Assembly (NCBI GenBank): GCA_002633025.1
Contig: NMRB01000075.1
Coordinates: 309,527-373,526 of the forward strand
From: Notospermus geniculatus
Lineage: Eukaryota; Nemertea; Pilidiophora; Heteronemertea; Lineidae
Direction: 5' to 3'
DNA: 64,000 nt
A program made the translations under genes and the position numbers. Position 1 is the stretch's first letter, and every line of letters starts with the position of its first letter. Of this stretch, positions 47,597 to 60,766 are shown piece after piece. Below the pieces are notes generated by a model. That model was given only the letters and a program-made list of their open reading frames with translations, was not told where the DNA came from and did no database searches.

Positions 47597-49739
47597 GCCG
47601 AGCAGAAGATGAGTTGTCTCGAAAAAAACGAAGTTTTCTGATAGGTGGAAGTACTGCGTTATAATCCCGAAGTAGGCCACCCTGGAAACATGCTCCCATT
47701 TACTTTAATTTCAATCATTCTTATTATTGGCATTTCCTGTGACATGCTCATCATCATCCATTACCGAGGATTGGCGACCCGAATATTAGGCTCGCCTCCA
47801 CACGGTCACCGATGATGGCATGATCTGACGACGAAGAACCGACGGTCGCTGTTGGTGCCTTTAAAGCCCACAGCATAATTTTTTGTGTTCACTGAAAGCA
47901 ACTTTTGTGGAAAGCAACAAACTTGCCGCCGTGTGCGGATATTTTTCGATAGCAAGATGAGCTCATAGCTTCTTGCAATCAACCTAGTGCTCCGATCAAA
48001 CATGTTTGATTTTTATTTGCGCACTGCTCGATGCGGTACGCAAGACGCATTGCTTTCCCGCACACGGTGCGATGACACCGCCATGTCTGTTGCGATGAAA
48101 AGCCTCGTATTGCAAGCTGGAAACATCTTTGCCAACATTTATAATTGGAACCATCAGGTCATAAATATTTGTGTGTATAGTGTGTGTCATTCACCAAGAC
48201 TTCTTGTCAAGTAATTTGATACTTCTGCCAACTGTTGGTAACTCTATAGTCCTTGTTCTATTCGCGCCAACTCTTTTTGTTGATATTTAATGAAATTGCC
48301 CCGTGTGCTGCTTCACCGCCGAGGTACGTTCCTGTCAAATTGAAAATATGCATGCACAAAAAGACTAAAAAGCACAAGATGTCATCATATACGTTGTCTC
48401 TAGTCACAGGATAATTCTCACTGAATACTTCCGAAAAAATACTTTTGGTAATTCCCGATATGAATAGGGCGTAATAATTTGTGTGTAATAGGATGGGTGA
48501 TTTCCCAGAATCATGTATGTGTAATTTTTTTCTGTGTTTGACGACTGGCAGTGAAAGAGGCGAAAAAAAAACGCACCTGGCTGGCGGTAATAAATAACTA
48601 GCTCATTAGTGTCTGAGTTATTTACCGTACAATAAACAATAAACGCTAGTGCTAACTTTAGACTGAGCCAGTGATATTGGCTGCTATGGAGGAACTGTTG
48701 AAATGTATTATTGGAATGGACTGAAGATAGTATACGTATATGTTCCATGTTGTTCTCCCGCCGGGTAGCGTCTGCTTTGTCGAATGCGATAAAAACTTCG
48801 TGTCATCAGGCTTACGATACGTTTGGGTTGCAGGGCTAAAGATGAACACGATGACTCAGTAAATATATTCAGTATTTTTTATTTACAAATGCACGCTTTG
48901 TCAGAATCGTGGAAATATCAGATGAACGAACATATTTGACACTTACATTACACTGAAACTAGCTACAGAAACGTCGGCATTTTTCGTAAAATAGCGAAGG
49001 TTACCGAGCACCCAATCGCTTTGAATCATTTCGACTATAACTTATTCCAAAGTACATAGCACCACAAAAAATATAATGACACCAAGGAGTACAACTGGAA
49101 AATCGCGGTTTTTTTTCTTTCTTTCTTTACTCATCGTCAGAAATCTCGATACATAGGCCTACATACGTATCTATAGCAATTTGGAAAGTTGTTTTTTTTC
49201 AACACACGATATACGCCTCGCCCTTCATTCAACATAAACTGACTGAGATGAACGCCAATGTTCCCCTTCAACCACAGCATGTTCCACGTCGTACTCGGGT
49301 GCACTCCCAATGAACAGCAGGCCCTAGGGTCGCCGACTTATTTCCATTTTCAATCTTACATGTAGATAAGTAAAACAATGGCAAATACTCAAAATATAAT
49401 GAATCATATACCGACAGTATTACAAATGTCCTTACTGAGATTTTTTCCCCGCCCAAGCTGTTTGTGTTGACGGTTGCGGGTTTTGAAAAGACGTCCTGTA
49501 CCGGTAGTCCATGAACACAATACGTAAAATACACTTCACTTTGCCGCAATGGACATCAAATATCGGTTTGATATAGACTTGTAACTCTCTCTCACTTCTT
49601 AACATAAGCACTAAGCCTGGCTATATTATTTAACGCATCACAGCACCATTCACCATTTGACCCAATATATCATGTTTTTAAAAAAAATAGATATCAGCCT
49701 ACATACACTGAAATGATTGTGCAAGAGGTATGTACCCTA

Positions 49740-49949
49740 AACTCCCACTGACGTGTCCCATTCCTAAACTCGGAAAAAATGACCAAATCCTAAGTTGAAG
49801 ATACTGCACGCTGTCATTCGTTGCCAGGTGAATGGGACAAGTAAGTGGACAGGACATTACTGTTTCTGACTATACCCCCAACCTATTATCTTCAACTTAG
49901 GATTTAGTCATTTTTCGGAGTTCAGGAATGGGACAGGTAAGTGGGAGTT
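49740..49949. repeat. Palindromic element with AACTCCCACTGACGTGTCCC ends
   Basis: The left arm, through CCTAAGTTGAAGATA, is matched by the inverted right arm from TATCTTCAACTTAGGATTTA to GGACAGGTAAGTGGGAGTT. The loop of about 70 bases is unrelated. Confidence 0.75.
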
Positions 49950-50117
49950 ATAGAGTATACTACCGGTATTCTATATATACCTCGCCGCTGATGGTTTAGT
50001 GGTGGACAGAAATGGGGCGGGGCGGGGGTAGGGCCTGAGTAGAGAAATTCTATTTTCTAATCGCCAGTACTCATAAACGAATTCCCGCGTCAGGATTGGG
50101 ATACATTGGAACATTTG

Positions 50118-51990
50118 TCCTTTTTTTTAAATATCAGAAGTTTAATTGGTTCTGTGGGGGGTCGATAGTAAAACATAACCAAGTTAATTACCGGTACTCA
50201 ATAAAACACAAGAAAATAACAACTTCAGCATCATAGTAAAATATATGCTTTGCTCCACTTAATGCCAGAAGTATACATGTAAAGATGATGTTCAAATATC
50301 AATGAGTGGGTTGTGGTGCCAAACTAAACCTGAGATTTAAGTTGTCATTTGTCCAAAGCCTCCAGAGAATCGGACACTAAGGTAAATTCTCATGCAGCAA
50401 GCTACACGATTTCTGGTGTTGAATCTGTTCGACCTGACAAAAATAATTCGAGTCCTAATCTCGTCAGGTACAGTACGTATGAAAATAAGATGGCCAATGA
50501 TTACATGAAAGTCACCATTCGTTTTTTGCGCCGGTTTCTTAGGGCCTTGTGCTAGGGGCGGACTTCATTAAAGTCTGACTTTTCTCAATGCTTCAAGCAT
50601 AGAGGAATGCTTCAAGCATTAGAGGAAAGTATGGGCCATATTCATAAAGGGTGTTAGACTTAGACATGTGTATAACTTCACTAAATGCACACACTCCCAC
50701 CATGCATTTGAGGAAGTTACACGCGTCTTAATCTTAAATATCCTATATGAATATGGCCCTATAACTTCAGCTATACTTCAGGGTAGAGTCCGTCCCGAGC
50801 ATACGGCCCTAAAGTCTGGCTGAAGTCCGACCCGAGCATACGGCCCTTAGAATCAATTAAAACCAAACAAAGGTCAAGAAAATGAGACCGTTCGAAAACG
50901 ATGCGACAACGTCAAATGGCGTTCAAGGACAGACTCAGGAATGGAGTGTGACGTCATTGTCGTATCTTTAAAGCCCATCTGTATTGAATTTTACGGCATT
51001 TTCAAAGTGTTAGGAGAGTGCAGGTGGAGGTCTCATCGTCTCGTGAAGATTTGTCCTTTTTTTTTAAATATCAGAAGTTTAATTGGTTCTGTGGGGGTCG
51101 ATAGTAAAACATAACCAAATTAATTACCGGTACTCAATAAAACACAAGAAAATACATGTAACAACTTCAGCATCATAGTAAAATATATGCTTTGCTCCAC
51201 TTAATGCCAGAAGTATACATGTAAAGATGATGTTCAAATATCAATGAGTGGGTTGTGGTGCCAAACTAAACCTGAGATTTAAGTTGTCATTTGTCCAAAG
51301 CCTCCAGAGAATCGGACACTATAAGGTAAATTCTCATGCAGCAAGCTACACGATTTCTGGTGTTGAATCTGTTCAACCTGACAAAAATAATTCGAGTCCT
51401 AATCTCGTCAGGTACAGTACGTATGAAAATAAGATGGCCAATGATTACATGAAAGTAACCATTCGTTTTTTGCGCCGGTTTCTTAGGGCCTTGTGCTAGG
51501 GGCGGACTTCATTAAAGTCTGACTTTTCTCAATGCTTCAAGCATAGAGGAATGCTCCAAGCATTAGAGGAAAGTATGGGCCATATTCGAAGGGTGTTAGA
51601 CTTAGACATGTGTATAACTTCACTAAATGCACACACTCCCACCATGCATTTGAGGAAGTTACACGCGTCTTAATCTTAAATACCCTATATGAATATGGCC
51701 CTATAACTTCAGCTATACTTCAGGGTAGAGTCCGTCCCGAGCATACGGCCCTAAAGTCTGGCTGAAGTCCGACCCGAGCATACGGCCCTTAGAACCAATT
51801 AAAACCAAACAAAGGTCAAGAAAATGAGACCGTTCGAAAACGATGCGACAACGTCAAATGGCGTTCAAGGACAGACTCAGGAATGGAGTGTGACGTCCTT
51901 GTCGTATCTTTAAAGCCCATCTGTATTGAATTTTACGGCATTTTCAAAGTGTTAGGAGAGTGCAGGTGGAGGTCTCATCGTCTCGTGAAG
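50118..51990. repeat. Tandem duplication, two units of about 940 bases
   Basis: The unit starting TTTTTTTTAAATATCAGAAG runs 50118-51054 and again 51055-51990, with about 1% difference. Each unit contains a palindromic MITE (50627-50762 and 51575-51706) with GGGCCATATTCATAAAG-type ends, and a repeated CGTCCCGAGCATACGGCCCT. Short open frames at 50349-50555 and 51248-51499 share a 57-residue stretch because the unit is duplicated, not because they are shown to be genes. Confidence 0.88.
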
Positions 51991-52822
51991 GTCCACAAAA
52001 TGCTTGCCTGATACGCACTTCAAAGAATCAAGCCCTAGTTTTCAGTGCACATTCAAAACATTAGATGGCCACGTGATGCGTATCTGCGAATCAAATCCAA
52101 GGATTTCACCTTTTGAGGTACGATATAGTACATTTTACACTGCACTAGTCGGCGAACGTATTAAAGCACTTTCTGAATTGAATATAGTGTGGCTTTAAAG
52201 GAGCTCGACGTCCAAGTTGTAAACAAAGTGGTTTGTTTGCAAACAGTGGCCAGCAAACTAGTTTTATTCCTTCGTGAAGGTGGCAGCACCAGTAGCGCCC
52301 CGTGATCGTGTGACTGGTGCCCGGTCCAATGCAACTCACTCACGACATTCACGTCAGTACAAATCACCGACAATAGGTGGCAGCACCGCAGGCGTCGCGT
52401 GAATAGAGAACCAGTGAGTGAGTGTTTACAATTTGGACGTCTAGCTCCTTTAATACACTGATCATTTTATTTCTAAACCTCTCTCTAATGTTCAAACCTG
52501 AACGTCAGATCACGGAATCTCGCCCCTGATATCACGTTGAGCTGCGCTGAACGATCAGGCGACCAGGTGAACAGATTTGGTTGAATGGGACATTTTTTAA
52601 CATGAACAAATATATCAACGTTGGTCAAAATTTGCATGGTTGTCATGGCAGCCTCCTCCATCATGTCCATGTCCTCCTCCCTTTACGTCACTTCCTGTTG
52701 TTTTATAGGAAGCGTGTATAGAAGATAACGCCATCTAGTGTCAAGTGTGATATAGTACATTTTACACTGCACTAGTCGGCGAACGTATTAAAGCACTTTC
52801 TGAATTGAATACAGTGTGGCTT
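51911..52822. repeat. Interspersed element with TTAAAGCCACACTGTATTGA ends
   Basis: A sequence beginning TTTAAAGCCCATCTGTATTG and ending CAGTGTGGCTTTAA in inverted form spans 51911-52198. It recurs at 54288-54542, and partial copies lie at about 50970-51054 and 52745-52822. The element near 52745 is followed directly by a second copy of the flanking AATACACTGATCATTTTA sequence. Confidence 0.7.
52199..52449. mobile_element. TTAA-target MITE with AGGAGCTCGACGTCC ends
   Basis: The element is 251 bases with inverted ends AGGAGCTCGACGTCCAAGTT and AATTTGGACGTCTAGCTCCT, flanked by TTAA at 52195-52198 and 52450-52453. The local duplicate at 52818-52826 shows the empty site GTGGCTTTAATACACTG. It is a second TTAA-type family in the window, distinct from 16066-16378. 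Confidence 0.88.
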
Positions 52823-53000
52823 TAATACACTGATCATTTTATTTCTAAACCTCTCTCTAATGTTAAAACCTGAACGTCAGATCACGGAATCTCGCCCCTG
52901 ATATCACGCTGAGCTGCGCTGAACGATCAGGCGACCAGGTGAACAGATTTGGTTGAATGGGACATTTTTTAACATGAACAAATATATCAACGTTGGTCAA
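52453..53000. repeat. Duplicated 190-base segment
   Basis: AATACACTGATCATTTTATT through AACGTTGGTCAAAAT occurs at 52452-52631 and 52825-53003. On the minus strand both copies keep an open frame reading NVDIFVHVKKCPIQPNLF and SGARFRDLTFRF, with one amino-acid change. Whether this is coding cannot be judged from two recent copies. Confidence 0.7.
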
Positions 53001-54287
53001 AATGCTATCATTACACGACAGTTCGGCAGGATGACATGGAATGCGAGGCGACAATCGCCGGGTACAGCTTAATAGAGAAAAAAGAGATCTCCGCACTTAG
53101 AAAATGAGATACTTCATACGTGGGTGATTAAAATATCTCGAAGACAATAAAGCGACGGTTGTAGCTGGTCAGAACAAAAATGTTATCCAACTGTTTTGGA
53201 ACCCATGTAAATGCAAATATTTGTATATTTCCGAAGAGCAGATATTTCTACATGTATGATTTTGTGGATCATTTCGGCTAGTACAGATGAAGAATAGGAG
53301 GCCCAAGGCGTATCGTCGCTGAGATATGGACATGACAGATGCACAAGAGGCAAATGAATACATGTACATATTATCATAAAGGAATCAAACATAAAGGTTT
53401 ACTGCGAACGATGAAGTAACTGAGGGATACACTTCATGTATTGCCACTAGATGTCTCTCACTGCCTGAATTTTGGCTTTACGTAATAGGCAGGAGCTTCA
53501 GCTTTTTTTATGGTATCTGTCAACTTGATGCCCTGAATTCCATTTCTGACGATAACAGAGCTATTTTTTAGCACAATTTGTGTTCCATGTGCAAATGTAC
53601 GTAAGCCTATTCGAATGTACATAGATGACCCTGCACTCTCATCGTTCGTGGGGTTCTCGTTAATTCAGTCATTTTGTATCATAAGATCAACTTGTCTGAA
53701 TTCAACGAAATTTGCACTAAACAGACTGGTCTTGCCTATCATATGGAAAAGTCAGAATGCAAATCTGTTGAGGTTTAAAGGGATACTGCCCACATTTATA
53801 AAATGCTAAATTTTAAGTTGAACCTTTATGTTTGACTCCTTTATATGGTATTATTAACGTCATGACGTCATCGGTAGGCCCTATACAGTGTGTCGCAGTG
53901 AAAAGGTGCCCGTCTAGACGAACGCCTGTGCTTTCACCGCCAAGGTACAGACTATCTTTTCGTAATTTGTACAAAAGGACTGAAGAATACCTAAGTTAAA
54001 TCTGTTCAAATAGGTATTCATTCTTCACACATGGACTGGTCTCCAACAAGTGAAATAATATGTATACACACGAAGACGACTACAAAATTATAATAGTTAG
54101 AGCACGAATTCTGTTTAATTTTCGCTGTAAATGCGTGTGCATGATGTGCACTTATACAATATAGGCAAAAGTATATAGTACAACTTGCATGTGAAATTTC
54201 ATGAGGCCACTGTCATATTGGGAGCTCATTGTTTGTGATTTGTCACCAATCATTCGTAACCTGAAGAATGAAAATCGCGTTCTCCCT

Positions 54288-54542
54288 TAAAGCCTCACAG
54301 TATTGAATTTTACGACATTTTCAAAGAGTTAGGACTGTGCAGAAAGAGGTCTCATAGCCTCGTGAAGGTCCCCAAAATGCTTGCCTGATACGTATTTCAA
54401 AGAATCAAGACCTAGTTTTCAGCACGCAATGAAAAAACTGCAGGCAGAGCTCTAATGCATTCAGATAGAGTATAGTACATTTTACACTACACTAAACGTG
54501 GGAGGACGTAAGCAATTTCTGAATTCAATACAGTGTGGCTTT
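54288..54542. repeat. Second copy of the TTAAAGCC element
   Basis: Diverged copy of 51911-52198 with the same ends (TTAAAGCCTCACAGTATTGA and CAATACAGTGTGGCTTTAA). The shared block GTCTCATAGCCTCGTGAAGG lies inside. Confidence 0.7.
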
Positions 54543-55317
54543 AACTGTTCACTTCATTTTCTGATTTTGAATTTGAATGAAAAATGAGGAGTCTAAATTG
54601 AAAATTGATTCTAGTTCATTTTTATGTAACAGCAGACTAAGCCAAGCCAAATGAAACCCTCAAAAGCATAACCTCTTTGGCCTAGAATCTTAGAAGATTA
54701 TATGCCGAGGGTCTGTCAGTTTTTTCTGGGACACCCTGTACAAAATGAGTTTCTCCGTGCCGCAGACGAGAGCTTGTCTGTCATCGCCCTTATTATAGTC
54801 AACACGCACGAAATGTTTTATTGTCCTTTATTTTGTATTGCAGCCCTCTTACATTTTTGCTTCTAAAACCCAAGCACAAGAAAAAGATTAACTACAAAAA
54901 AAACAAAATGGTGTAATCAAGTGAAGTTTTACATAAACATGAAATCATTTAGATATTAACATATATAGTGTTTATTGCTCAGAATAAGTGCTTCAAATCA
55001 CTGGGAAGGCGTTCCATTTCCGTGAGCAACACGAGTACTTAATGATATTTCTTATAGGGCTTACGACACTTGTCGTGTACATGTAAAAACGATATTACAA
55101 ACTGAACAAATAAAGTCTGAAAATACATGAAAATGATAAAAAGGAGATGAGTAGCTAACACCGCTACTGTTTGTGACTCTTGCCTGGAAATGCTGCACAA
55201 AATAAAGTTTTGGCCCTAATTGTTTATGGGGCAATTTCCTATCCTTAACAAATGTAATAAAATAAAGTATAAATTATTCAAAGTGGCCTGGATTTGGCAA
55301 AGCTTCGCAAGAAATAC

Positions 55318-55541
55318 CTTTCCATACTCATTCACTGCCCACGACGAATATGTACGTTTTTGCACATGGTCTGCGAAATTGTTCATAACGTATGTATACG
55401 TTGTCTCAGTGTTTCCATCTAGCGATCTAAAGTGAACCAGACTGTTCAGTATCACCGCTTGCAGATATGGCAATTTGAATCCCCCACCATGTGTACGACG
55501 GATAACTCGCAAAAATAGGCGAACAGCAGAGTTAAAAATTG
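55318..55541 (-). CDS. Unidentified candidate coding exon
   Basis: The minus strand is open and compositionally protein-like: NSAVRLFLRVIRRTHGGGFK, LPYLQAVILNSLVHFRSLDG and SSWAVNEYGK. It has a plausible acceptor (TTAG at 55542-55545) and a donor AAG/GTATTT; the exon length gives phase 1 in and phase 0 out. I do not recognise the family. The amphipathic leucine-rich part could be a helical repeat. No neighbouring exon is evident, so it could be part of a gene with long introns or a chance frame. Confidence 0.4.
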
Positions 55542-56386
55542 CTAACCTTTTGCTAATTTAGGGGTCCAAGAACAAAACAGAATGGGCAGTGAAAGAGATA
55601 AAGAGTCTGGTGTCATTCCCATCAACGAACATCACGTGATTGTCAGATTATCAAACGACATCTTGCGATAGGCCAACTCGTTCTGCACCGCCGTTCAGTT
55701 TAATACATGACATCATTGAGGTTACGTTACATTTGATACGCTTGTATTTTAACAAGTCTATAAGTACATGTAATACTCCAGCGCTTCATTTTTGTAACTC
55801 ATCCCAAAAAGGCTTCACAATGCTGCTGGATTTTCAACAGTATAGGCTACTTCGGCATTGATTGAAAAATCGTGACTACGTTATCAGATGAGCTGCCGCC
55901 GAGTGCGAGTGGCAAAGACGTTACAGTAGACAGACAGTTACAAGAATTCGGCAAATAATCCACAAAAAAATGCACCGTCTCAATTTTTCATATTTGGTAT
56001 ATCATACAACATTAATTGCAACATTTCATCAATATTAAGTCACAAGGCGTGGATTAATTCATAGTCACAGTAATGAATTTTCCCGTAAATAAAAACTATT
56101 TTCCTTTAATCAGAGACAAAACTGCTGTGGGATTGTGAATGAAGAACTACCGCCACTGGGAGGCGTTACGAGTGGTTCGATGCCTGTTGCACTGCGTCAA
56201 GGACGTCGTGACTGTATTTCACGCCATCGTCGCACCGCTCGCAGCGCCGCCCTTCATAAAAATGCCGGCATTCTCATTAAAGCTCTGCAAGAATGTTATC
56301 CTTTGAGGAGTGGCATATAAAGAAGTACAGTGTATTTGTACATGTAGCTATAAAGGGCCACGAACTGAATGCAGAATGGTTTAAAG

Positions 56387-56536
56387 GGCCGTATGCACCA
56401 AACGAATATTATCTTGAACTAAGGTTGAGCCACATCTTTTCTATTGTTCAGGTTTGCCAGGGCATGATGTGACAATGAAAAAGTTATGGCTCAACCTGAG
56501 TTCAAGATAATCTTCGCTTGGTGCATACGGCCCTTA
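56387..56536. repeat. Palindromic MITE, AGGGCCGTATGCACCAAACG type
   Basis: Arms include ATTATCTTGAACTAAGGTTG and its inverse, ending CTTGGTGCATACGGCCCTT. It has the same end design (GGGCCGTATGCA) as the elements at 20356 and 60232 but different arms. Confidence 0.75.
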
Positions 56537-56539
56537 ATG

Positions 56540-59030
56540 TCTATGTAAAGTGCGTGAATGTCTGGATTTGGCGTGGTGCTGCAGATTTTAGCTGGTACAT
56601 GGTGATGATAGTAATTTAAGACGTAGATGTACACATCTGGAGGTCAAAGAGAAAATCCAGAGGAATCGGAACCAGTCATTGTCGATTGTTGGTTCAGCCG
56701 GGCGGCTTGAGATAGGCCTACATACATGTAGGCCTAATGAGTATAGGCCAATAACGTCGACAACAGACAGTGGCTTTGGCATACAATAATGACATGAACG
56801 ATGGACACCCGAACCATGGAGGGGTGTAGGCCTAGGCCTACCTCTCCATGGTTCGGGTGTACAGACTGTATATTACAGTACAGAGGGGATGCATACATAC
56901 TAAATCTCAGTGTTGTAGACGAACTCCTGTGACTACACCTTGGGACGAGGCTGTCTCAATTTTGACAAACTCCTGTGACTGAATTTGAATTTGAATTTGG
57001 TAACCAGGCGGCGGCGCGCAAGTCGGCGGCGTTGTGTGACGTATACACCAAACCTAAATTAGGCCCGCAAATAATAATTTCACGCTCTGCTTACTCAATT
57101 CCACGTCTCAAACTTCAGTCTTTACGGTCTTCATCGTTCCCCATGCGTTCCAGCCTCAAACGCGCCTTAGTTGCGAAGTACAGCCCATTTTTAGTCATTC
57201 TCGAAAAATTATTTACATAACCATATCACAGCAGCGTTCCACTTTTGACGTCAGATTGCTTCGCAGATTCGCCGCGTCGCGGCGTTCCGGGAACATGGCG
57301 TCGAGTGAATTCTAGTGTCGGTGAAAGCCGTGATGCACTAAACTAGAGTAAGGCTTATTTTGAGGTCCATGCAGTATATCATGAAGTTGATTGCCCCTAC
57401 TGCCACTTAAACAGAACAACATAAACGAGCGGTCAAAAAGTAACAAGATTTGCTGCAAAAAGTGTGCACATGTTGCGGATTCAAATTGGATAAATTGGTT
57501 TCCGATCTCACCGCTAGGGCTTACTGAGCTCCGTATCGCGTGTCGTCCATTATCACGTGATCGGCCGAAAGGAAACCGATCAACCAATCAGCGCGTTTAT
57601 TTCTTCGGCTGCTTTTCGGCCGATTGTGTGATAATGGCCGGCATGCGATAACGATCTCAGTATATGCTCTAGCAGTAGGATTGGGAACGAATCAACAAAC
57701 TGGACTGCGTGGCTGAGGGGGATGAACCGCAATGCATTTTTCATACATGTATTAGATCACATTAACCTACATGACTTGTACACTCAGTAAACTACATCGA
57801 GCGAACATGTCGTGCACCTAGTTTTCGATATCAGTCATGATACATCTCGCCAAACCAAGAAATCTCACTATGAACACACGATGGCCTTTCTCCATATAAA
57901 TCTCACTAAGATCATCCTGTTATCCTTCGTAGAGCAGCACGTATTGAAATGGATATTTATTATAGACTTGAATATAAAATATGAAAACGGTTTGAGTGGT
58001 TTGGTAAACTCCACTTTCATCCTCCCACAGCAGGGATTTTTACCTTCTCCACTTCATCCACTCAAAAGTGTTGGTGTGAGTGGATGAAGAGTACTGAGGT
58101 AAACAGCCCTGTGTGGAAGGATGACTTTCATCAGCAGGGTATAATCGTTGGTCATGAAAATCCAACAGGCAAGTAAAGCAGAAAAGAAATGGCCGCGAAA
58201 AGAGGTGGACCTCCTGAAAATGTCCACGAATTATGATTGAATGGGCAAGGGAAGAAAAAGTGCAAATCACGAAAAGAAAATCTCCTTCGGGGTGACAATG
58301 ATATCAATAACATATTACATGTAATAGTAATTGTATATAATGTGAGGTCAGAATTTTACGAAATTACAAAAAAAGTGTGCGATGCTTATCACTTGGTACT
58401 ACGGTGTAGATTTTTCCCTTGGGTTTTCTTCGGTTGATTCCAAATTCTATCCCTCCTGAGCAGGATTATTTTTGGACTGAAGTTTTAAACGTGGTAACGT
58501 TCGATTCATTTGATTTCGTGAGATTAAAAAAAGTCGTTTGAAAACGGTGATGACCAACTGCATCGCAGCTAATATAATACAAAATACACCGTAACTTGAT
58601 TTTCGTAGACTATCCATAAAAGCCAATCAGAATTTGTCAGAGTTAATCATGCAGGGCACGTCTCTCAAGCCACATAATACAACCCATAAAAGCCAATCAG
58701 GACTGAGCTAGTTTCTTACGTCACCATGTAAATTGCCAGCAAAATTTAATCACTCAGTTAAACTATTGTGGAAGAAAGTTGTCCAACCGTCCGAATGACG
58801 TCACAACTTTTGTTCGACCGTCCTGCCGAACCCTCGATAATACGGCCTTTTTGCTTGTAACGTATCTATGCTATTGCCCGTCGAGATAGAAAGCCCTGTA
58901 TTCTTCAGCGTGTCAAGTCAGCTGCATTCAATGTTGACAGCAACATTTGTTTTCTCAGCTATCATTGGGGTAAAGCTATGTGCACACGGAGCTTTGTGAT
59001 TGCGCGATCAACATGCAGCCTGTGTCCCTG
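56540..59030. other. No recognisable gene
   Basis: Several short open frames exist but none shows family features or convincing splice contexts. A short inverted pair, CTCCATGGTTCGGGTGT / ACACCCGAACCATGGAG, flanks AGGCCTAGGCCTA near 56804-56861. Confidence 0.45.
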
Positions 59031-60766
59031 GACCGATATTCATAAAACTACTTAAGTCTAAGTGTGACACTTATCCTTTGTTGAACACAAAAGGTAAGTA
59101 TCACATTTTGACTTAAGTATGTTTGTGAATATGGACCCTCGCCATTTTTTCTGATGGCGAGGTAGTGTTATGTCATTGTTTGAAGGTTACGAATACCATG
59201 GGATCATAATTCCTTACATTGGGAAGCTTTTTGAATAGACTACAGATTTCATCCGAATTTCATTCAGAAGACACCGCATTATTTAAATTGACAATATGAC
59301 TGCCATCGTGGTAGTTTACTACATGTATAGGCCTATACTACAGGTTTCGACATGCATCCCATGGTTGCTAAACAGCATATAACCAACGATTCGGTACCAG
59401 TTCATCAACTTTTAATCAACTTGAGCAATTTCTTGCCAACACAGATGTACATGTCATGTACACGTAGACGTAAATACACCCAATAGGCTACCCTCACCGA
59501 CAAAATATGGTTGAAAGAAGAACATCTGTGGTTTCGTGTGTCTTTCTAAATGAGAGTGCTGCTTTAGGCGGAATTACATGTATATCACTATTTTCATCAA
59601 TGCAATGGTAAATACACGTACATGTGTATAATTATGACGGTCGTTTTAATAATTGAGAAAACAAATTGTAACCGTGCAATTCCTCCTTGGTCCACGGAAA
59701 CCGTCCATAAATTGACCACAGACCACTGGGCAGGGCGTGAGAGCCTGGGTCCATATTCATGAACATCCTTATGTCAAAGTGTCATACTTATCTTTTGTGT
59801 TGAACAAATGATAAGTGTCACACTTAGACTTAAGTAGTTTTATGAATACATCCCCTGCTGATCAACAGGTACATTCAACACCATTGCTGCATGGCTGAGC
59901 CAAGGCGACTGCACGTGGAACGTATGCCCAAGTTACTTGTTCAAATTACCTATCAACCCTTTTGACGAATTTTTTTCTATACAGAAACCACAAGTTTTTC
60001 ACTGGGGCTCTATGCCCATCATAAACATACTTCAGTCAAAGTGTGATACTTATCTTTTTTGCTGAACAAAGGATAAATGTCACACTTAGACTTAAGAAGT
60101 TTTATGATCATAGGCCCAGGGTCCATATTCACTTATGTACTTCAGTCAAAATTTGATACCGGTACTTATCATTTGTGTTGAACAAGGATAAGTGTCATAC
60201 TTAAACTTAAGTAGTTTTACGAATGAGACCAGGGCCCGTATGCACAAAACTTCTTAAGTGTAAAATTTCCCTTATCTTTTGTTTGGAACAATTGTTTAAG
60301 TGAAATTTTACACTTAAGATATTTTATGCGTACGACCCCTGGTTTCCATATTCAGTCTTTCACAAATCGGAAAATTAATGCAGTTGTTCTTCGAAAAAAG
60401 AAACTTTAAACAGTGAAACATACATGTGAAATAAATGGCACAGTCCATGGTAAGTATATAATGTAAATGTACATAATTATACATGTAGGCTCTGATGAGT
60501 GGGATACGTAAAATAATGTAAGTATGGCTCATGGGGAAAAAGCAAGTGACTCACCGTGAATGGCGAGGCTCTCTTGAACAACTACATGTAAATGTACATG
60601 TTCGTACACAGGAATTTTTAGTGACACCTGGACCCATATTCATAAAACTACTTGACCCATATTCATAAAAGTACGTAAGTCTAAGTGTGATACTTATCTT
60701 TTGTGTTGAACAAAGGATAAGTGTCACACTTAGACGTAAGTAGTTTTATGAATATGGGCCCTGGAG
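59031..60766. repeat. Cluster of six palindromic MITEs
   Basis: Hairpins of about 105-135 bases lie at 59031-59137, 59748-59853, 60014-60118, 60120-60231, 60232-60343 and 60629-60766. Five share AACTACTTAAGTCTAAGTGT and GACACTTATCCTTTG with the inverse arm around TGTTGAACAAA; the fifth in order (60232) has the TTCTTAAGTGTAAAATTTCC arms of 20356-20460. In the sixth, the end sequence GACCCATATTCATAAAA is duplicated. Confidence 0.85.

Larger units (their letters stand above)
47700..55300. other. Gene-poor region rich in repeats
   Basis: No exon is supported. The region contains the hairpin at 49740-49949, the 940-base tandem duplication at 50118-51990, the TTAA element at 52199-52449 and two copies of a conserved segment at 52453-53000. 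Confidence 0.5.

Noticed and set aside
50349-51499. Two matching open frames of 68 and 83 residues
   Set aside because: Their similarity follows from a recent 940-base tandem duplication. The start regions differ by an indel and no domain is visible.
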